Part shown: positions 30,982 to 31,706 of the stretch, in pieces
Position numbering within the stretch: the first letter of the stretch is position 1
Layout: each line of letters begins with the position of its first letter
NCBI GenBank assembly: GCA_000467715.1
Contig: AJFK01000425.1
Span: forward strand, 1-31,706
Direction of reading: 5' to 3'
Source: Hysterium pulicare CBS 123377
Taxonomy: Eukaryota; Ascomycota; Dothideomycetes; Hysteriales; Hysteriaceae
Length of the DNA: 31,706 bases
The notes under the pieces: generated by a model
Told to the model about the DNA's origin: nothing
Seen by the model: the letters and a program-made list of their open reading frames with translations, nothing else
Database searches by the model: none
Translations under genes and position numbers: made by a program

Positions 30982-31652
30982 CACGTGCTCCCTATTTCCT
31001 TCTGCTACCAGAAAGATATATAATCTCCGTTCCTCGTCTTCCTCTGAGTTCTCTTTCTTCCTTACCACAAAACAGTGAACACAATTCACCCAGGTCTAAA
31101 GGCAGATCAATGATCAACTCCCTCAATCTTGCCTCATGGAGCGTCGGGGTACGAGAAACGAGGTTTGATGGATTTTTGTGGCTTGCGCTGCGCTCCAAAA
31201 TAGATTCAGCTGAGGCTTGATGCGATGCTGTGAGTGTCAGACTTGATCCAGCCACAATCGTCTCTACTGTAGCCCGATGTGGGGAGCGGCGTTAGGACAT
31301 CCGGGGTTCTGTCTTCGCAGGCATGGTTCGTATGACCGAGAATCAGCCAGATCATAAGATAGGTACTTACTAACCCTCAGTAATGATCTTCAACATCCAT
31401 GTGACTAGCTTGATCTTCAGCGTTGCATACGCTGCACCTGTTCATACTCATTTTTCTCGCGGTTCCCCATTCCCCGTGCTAGACCCAACATGTCCAGCCC
31501 GTCCTAAACCTATATCTTAAATGTCTGCTCCGAAACTTAACATCCCCCCAACCACTCCCAAATCCCCACCACATGGAAAGTTGTTGGTACAACTTGACCA
31601 TATAGTCTGACTGTTATGGAAGATTTGTAACACAACGCAGGCGAGCCATATG
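30982..31652 (+). repeat. Array cell h
   Basis: CACGTG lies at 30982-30987, TATATAA at 31017-31023, and a leader contains GAACACAATTCACCCAGG. ATGGAGCGT is at 31136-31144 and CTTGATCCAGC at 31242-31252, almost the same spacing as in cell g (106 versus 102 bases). TTGACCATATAG is at 31594-31605 and the closing box ACACAACGCAGGCGAGCC begins at 31630. Confidence 0.55.
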
Positions 31653-31706
31653 TAGGTCGTCTCCGGAGTTATAGATATACCCTACGGGTTTTCCTTTCGA
31701 TGATAC

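Larger units (their letters stand above)
26780..31706 (+). repeat. Array of diverged promoter-bearing repeat cells, no clear protein genes
   Basis: By eye I count about eight cells, each roughly 0.45-0.8 kb. Recurring elements in order are: a CACGTG-like box, a TATA element, a CT-rich leader ending in CACAACA-type sequence, an ATGGAGCGT-like block, CTTGATCCAGC, a second CT-rich stretch, AAAGTCCACACCA, a TTGACCAYAT-like box, and ACAGCGCAGAAGAGCC. About 100-145 bases then separate each final box from the next promoter. Open frames inside the cells are short and not conserved as protein. The cells could be tandem noncoding transcription units, decayed small genes, or diverged repeats of a satellite or transposon. 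The array reaches the window edge. Confidence 0.55.

Noticed and set aside
26780-31706. CRISPR-like array
   Set aside because: The spacing (0.45-0.8 kb), the divergence of the repeats and the eukaryotic setting do not fit CRISPR.

Overview
The window is nuclear DNA from a filamentous ascomycete (Pezizomycotina). The evidence is short GT-AG introns (46-128 nt) with CTGAC or CTAAC branch sites, a Zn2Cys6 regulator, a DHA-type MFS pump, a fungal GH5 enzyme and a SPO71-type PH protein. I cannot place it to order or genus. All exon models were built by eye from frame continuity and splice signals.

Layout. 1-8194 is ordinary gene-bearing sequence on the + strand. It holds a secreted alpha/beta hydrolase (978-2042), a membrane-anchored protein with two degenerate J domains (2567-4069), and a four-exon SPO71/Mug56-like PH-domain gene (4563-8194) with an in-frame TAA near its N-terminus. 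8195-12469 is poorly resolved. It has one plausible two-exon gene (8753-9288), coding-like fragments that change frame, and three short tandem-repeat tracts. 12470-13722 is a clean three-exon gene of unknown function. 14084-14820 carries a broken or unresolved minus-strand gene.

14945-25381 holds a GH5 glucanase-like gene (four exons), a FAD monooxygenase (four exons), a minus-strand Zn2Cys6 transcription factor (four exons) and a divergently transcribed MFS transporter (eight exons). The regulator and pump share a 0.7-kb intergenic region with five TCGGAG copies (four of them full TCGGAGCAG), three of which form CGG-N6-CGG sites. This suggests a regulator-pump pair, with the monooxygenase as a possible partner. 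No polyketide or peptide synthase backbone gene is present.

26060-26587 encodes a Met/Arg/Gly-rich protein with DPRMM repeats. From about 26780 to the window end there is no convincing protein gene. Instead there is an array of about eight diverged 0.45-0.8 kb cells. Most have an E-box (CACGTG-like), a TATA element, a CT-rich leader and an (A)ACAGCGCAGAAGAGCC-like box that resembles a 3' splice site. This array is the most unusual structure in the window and probably continues past it.
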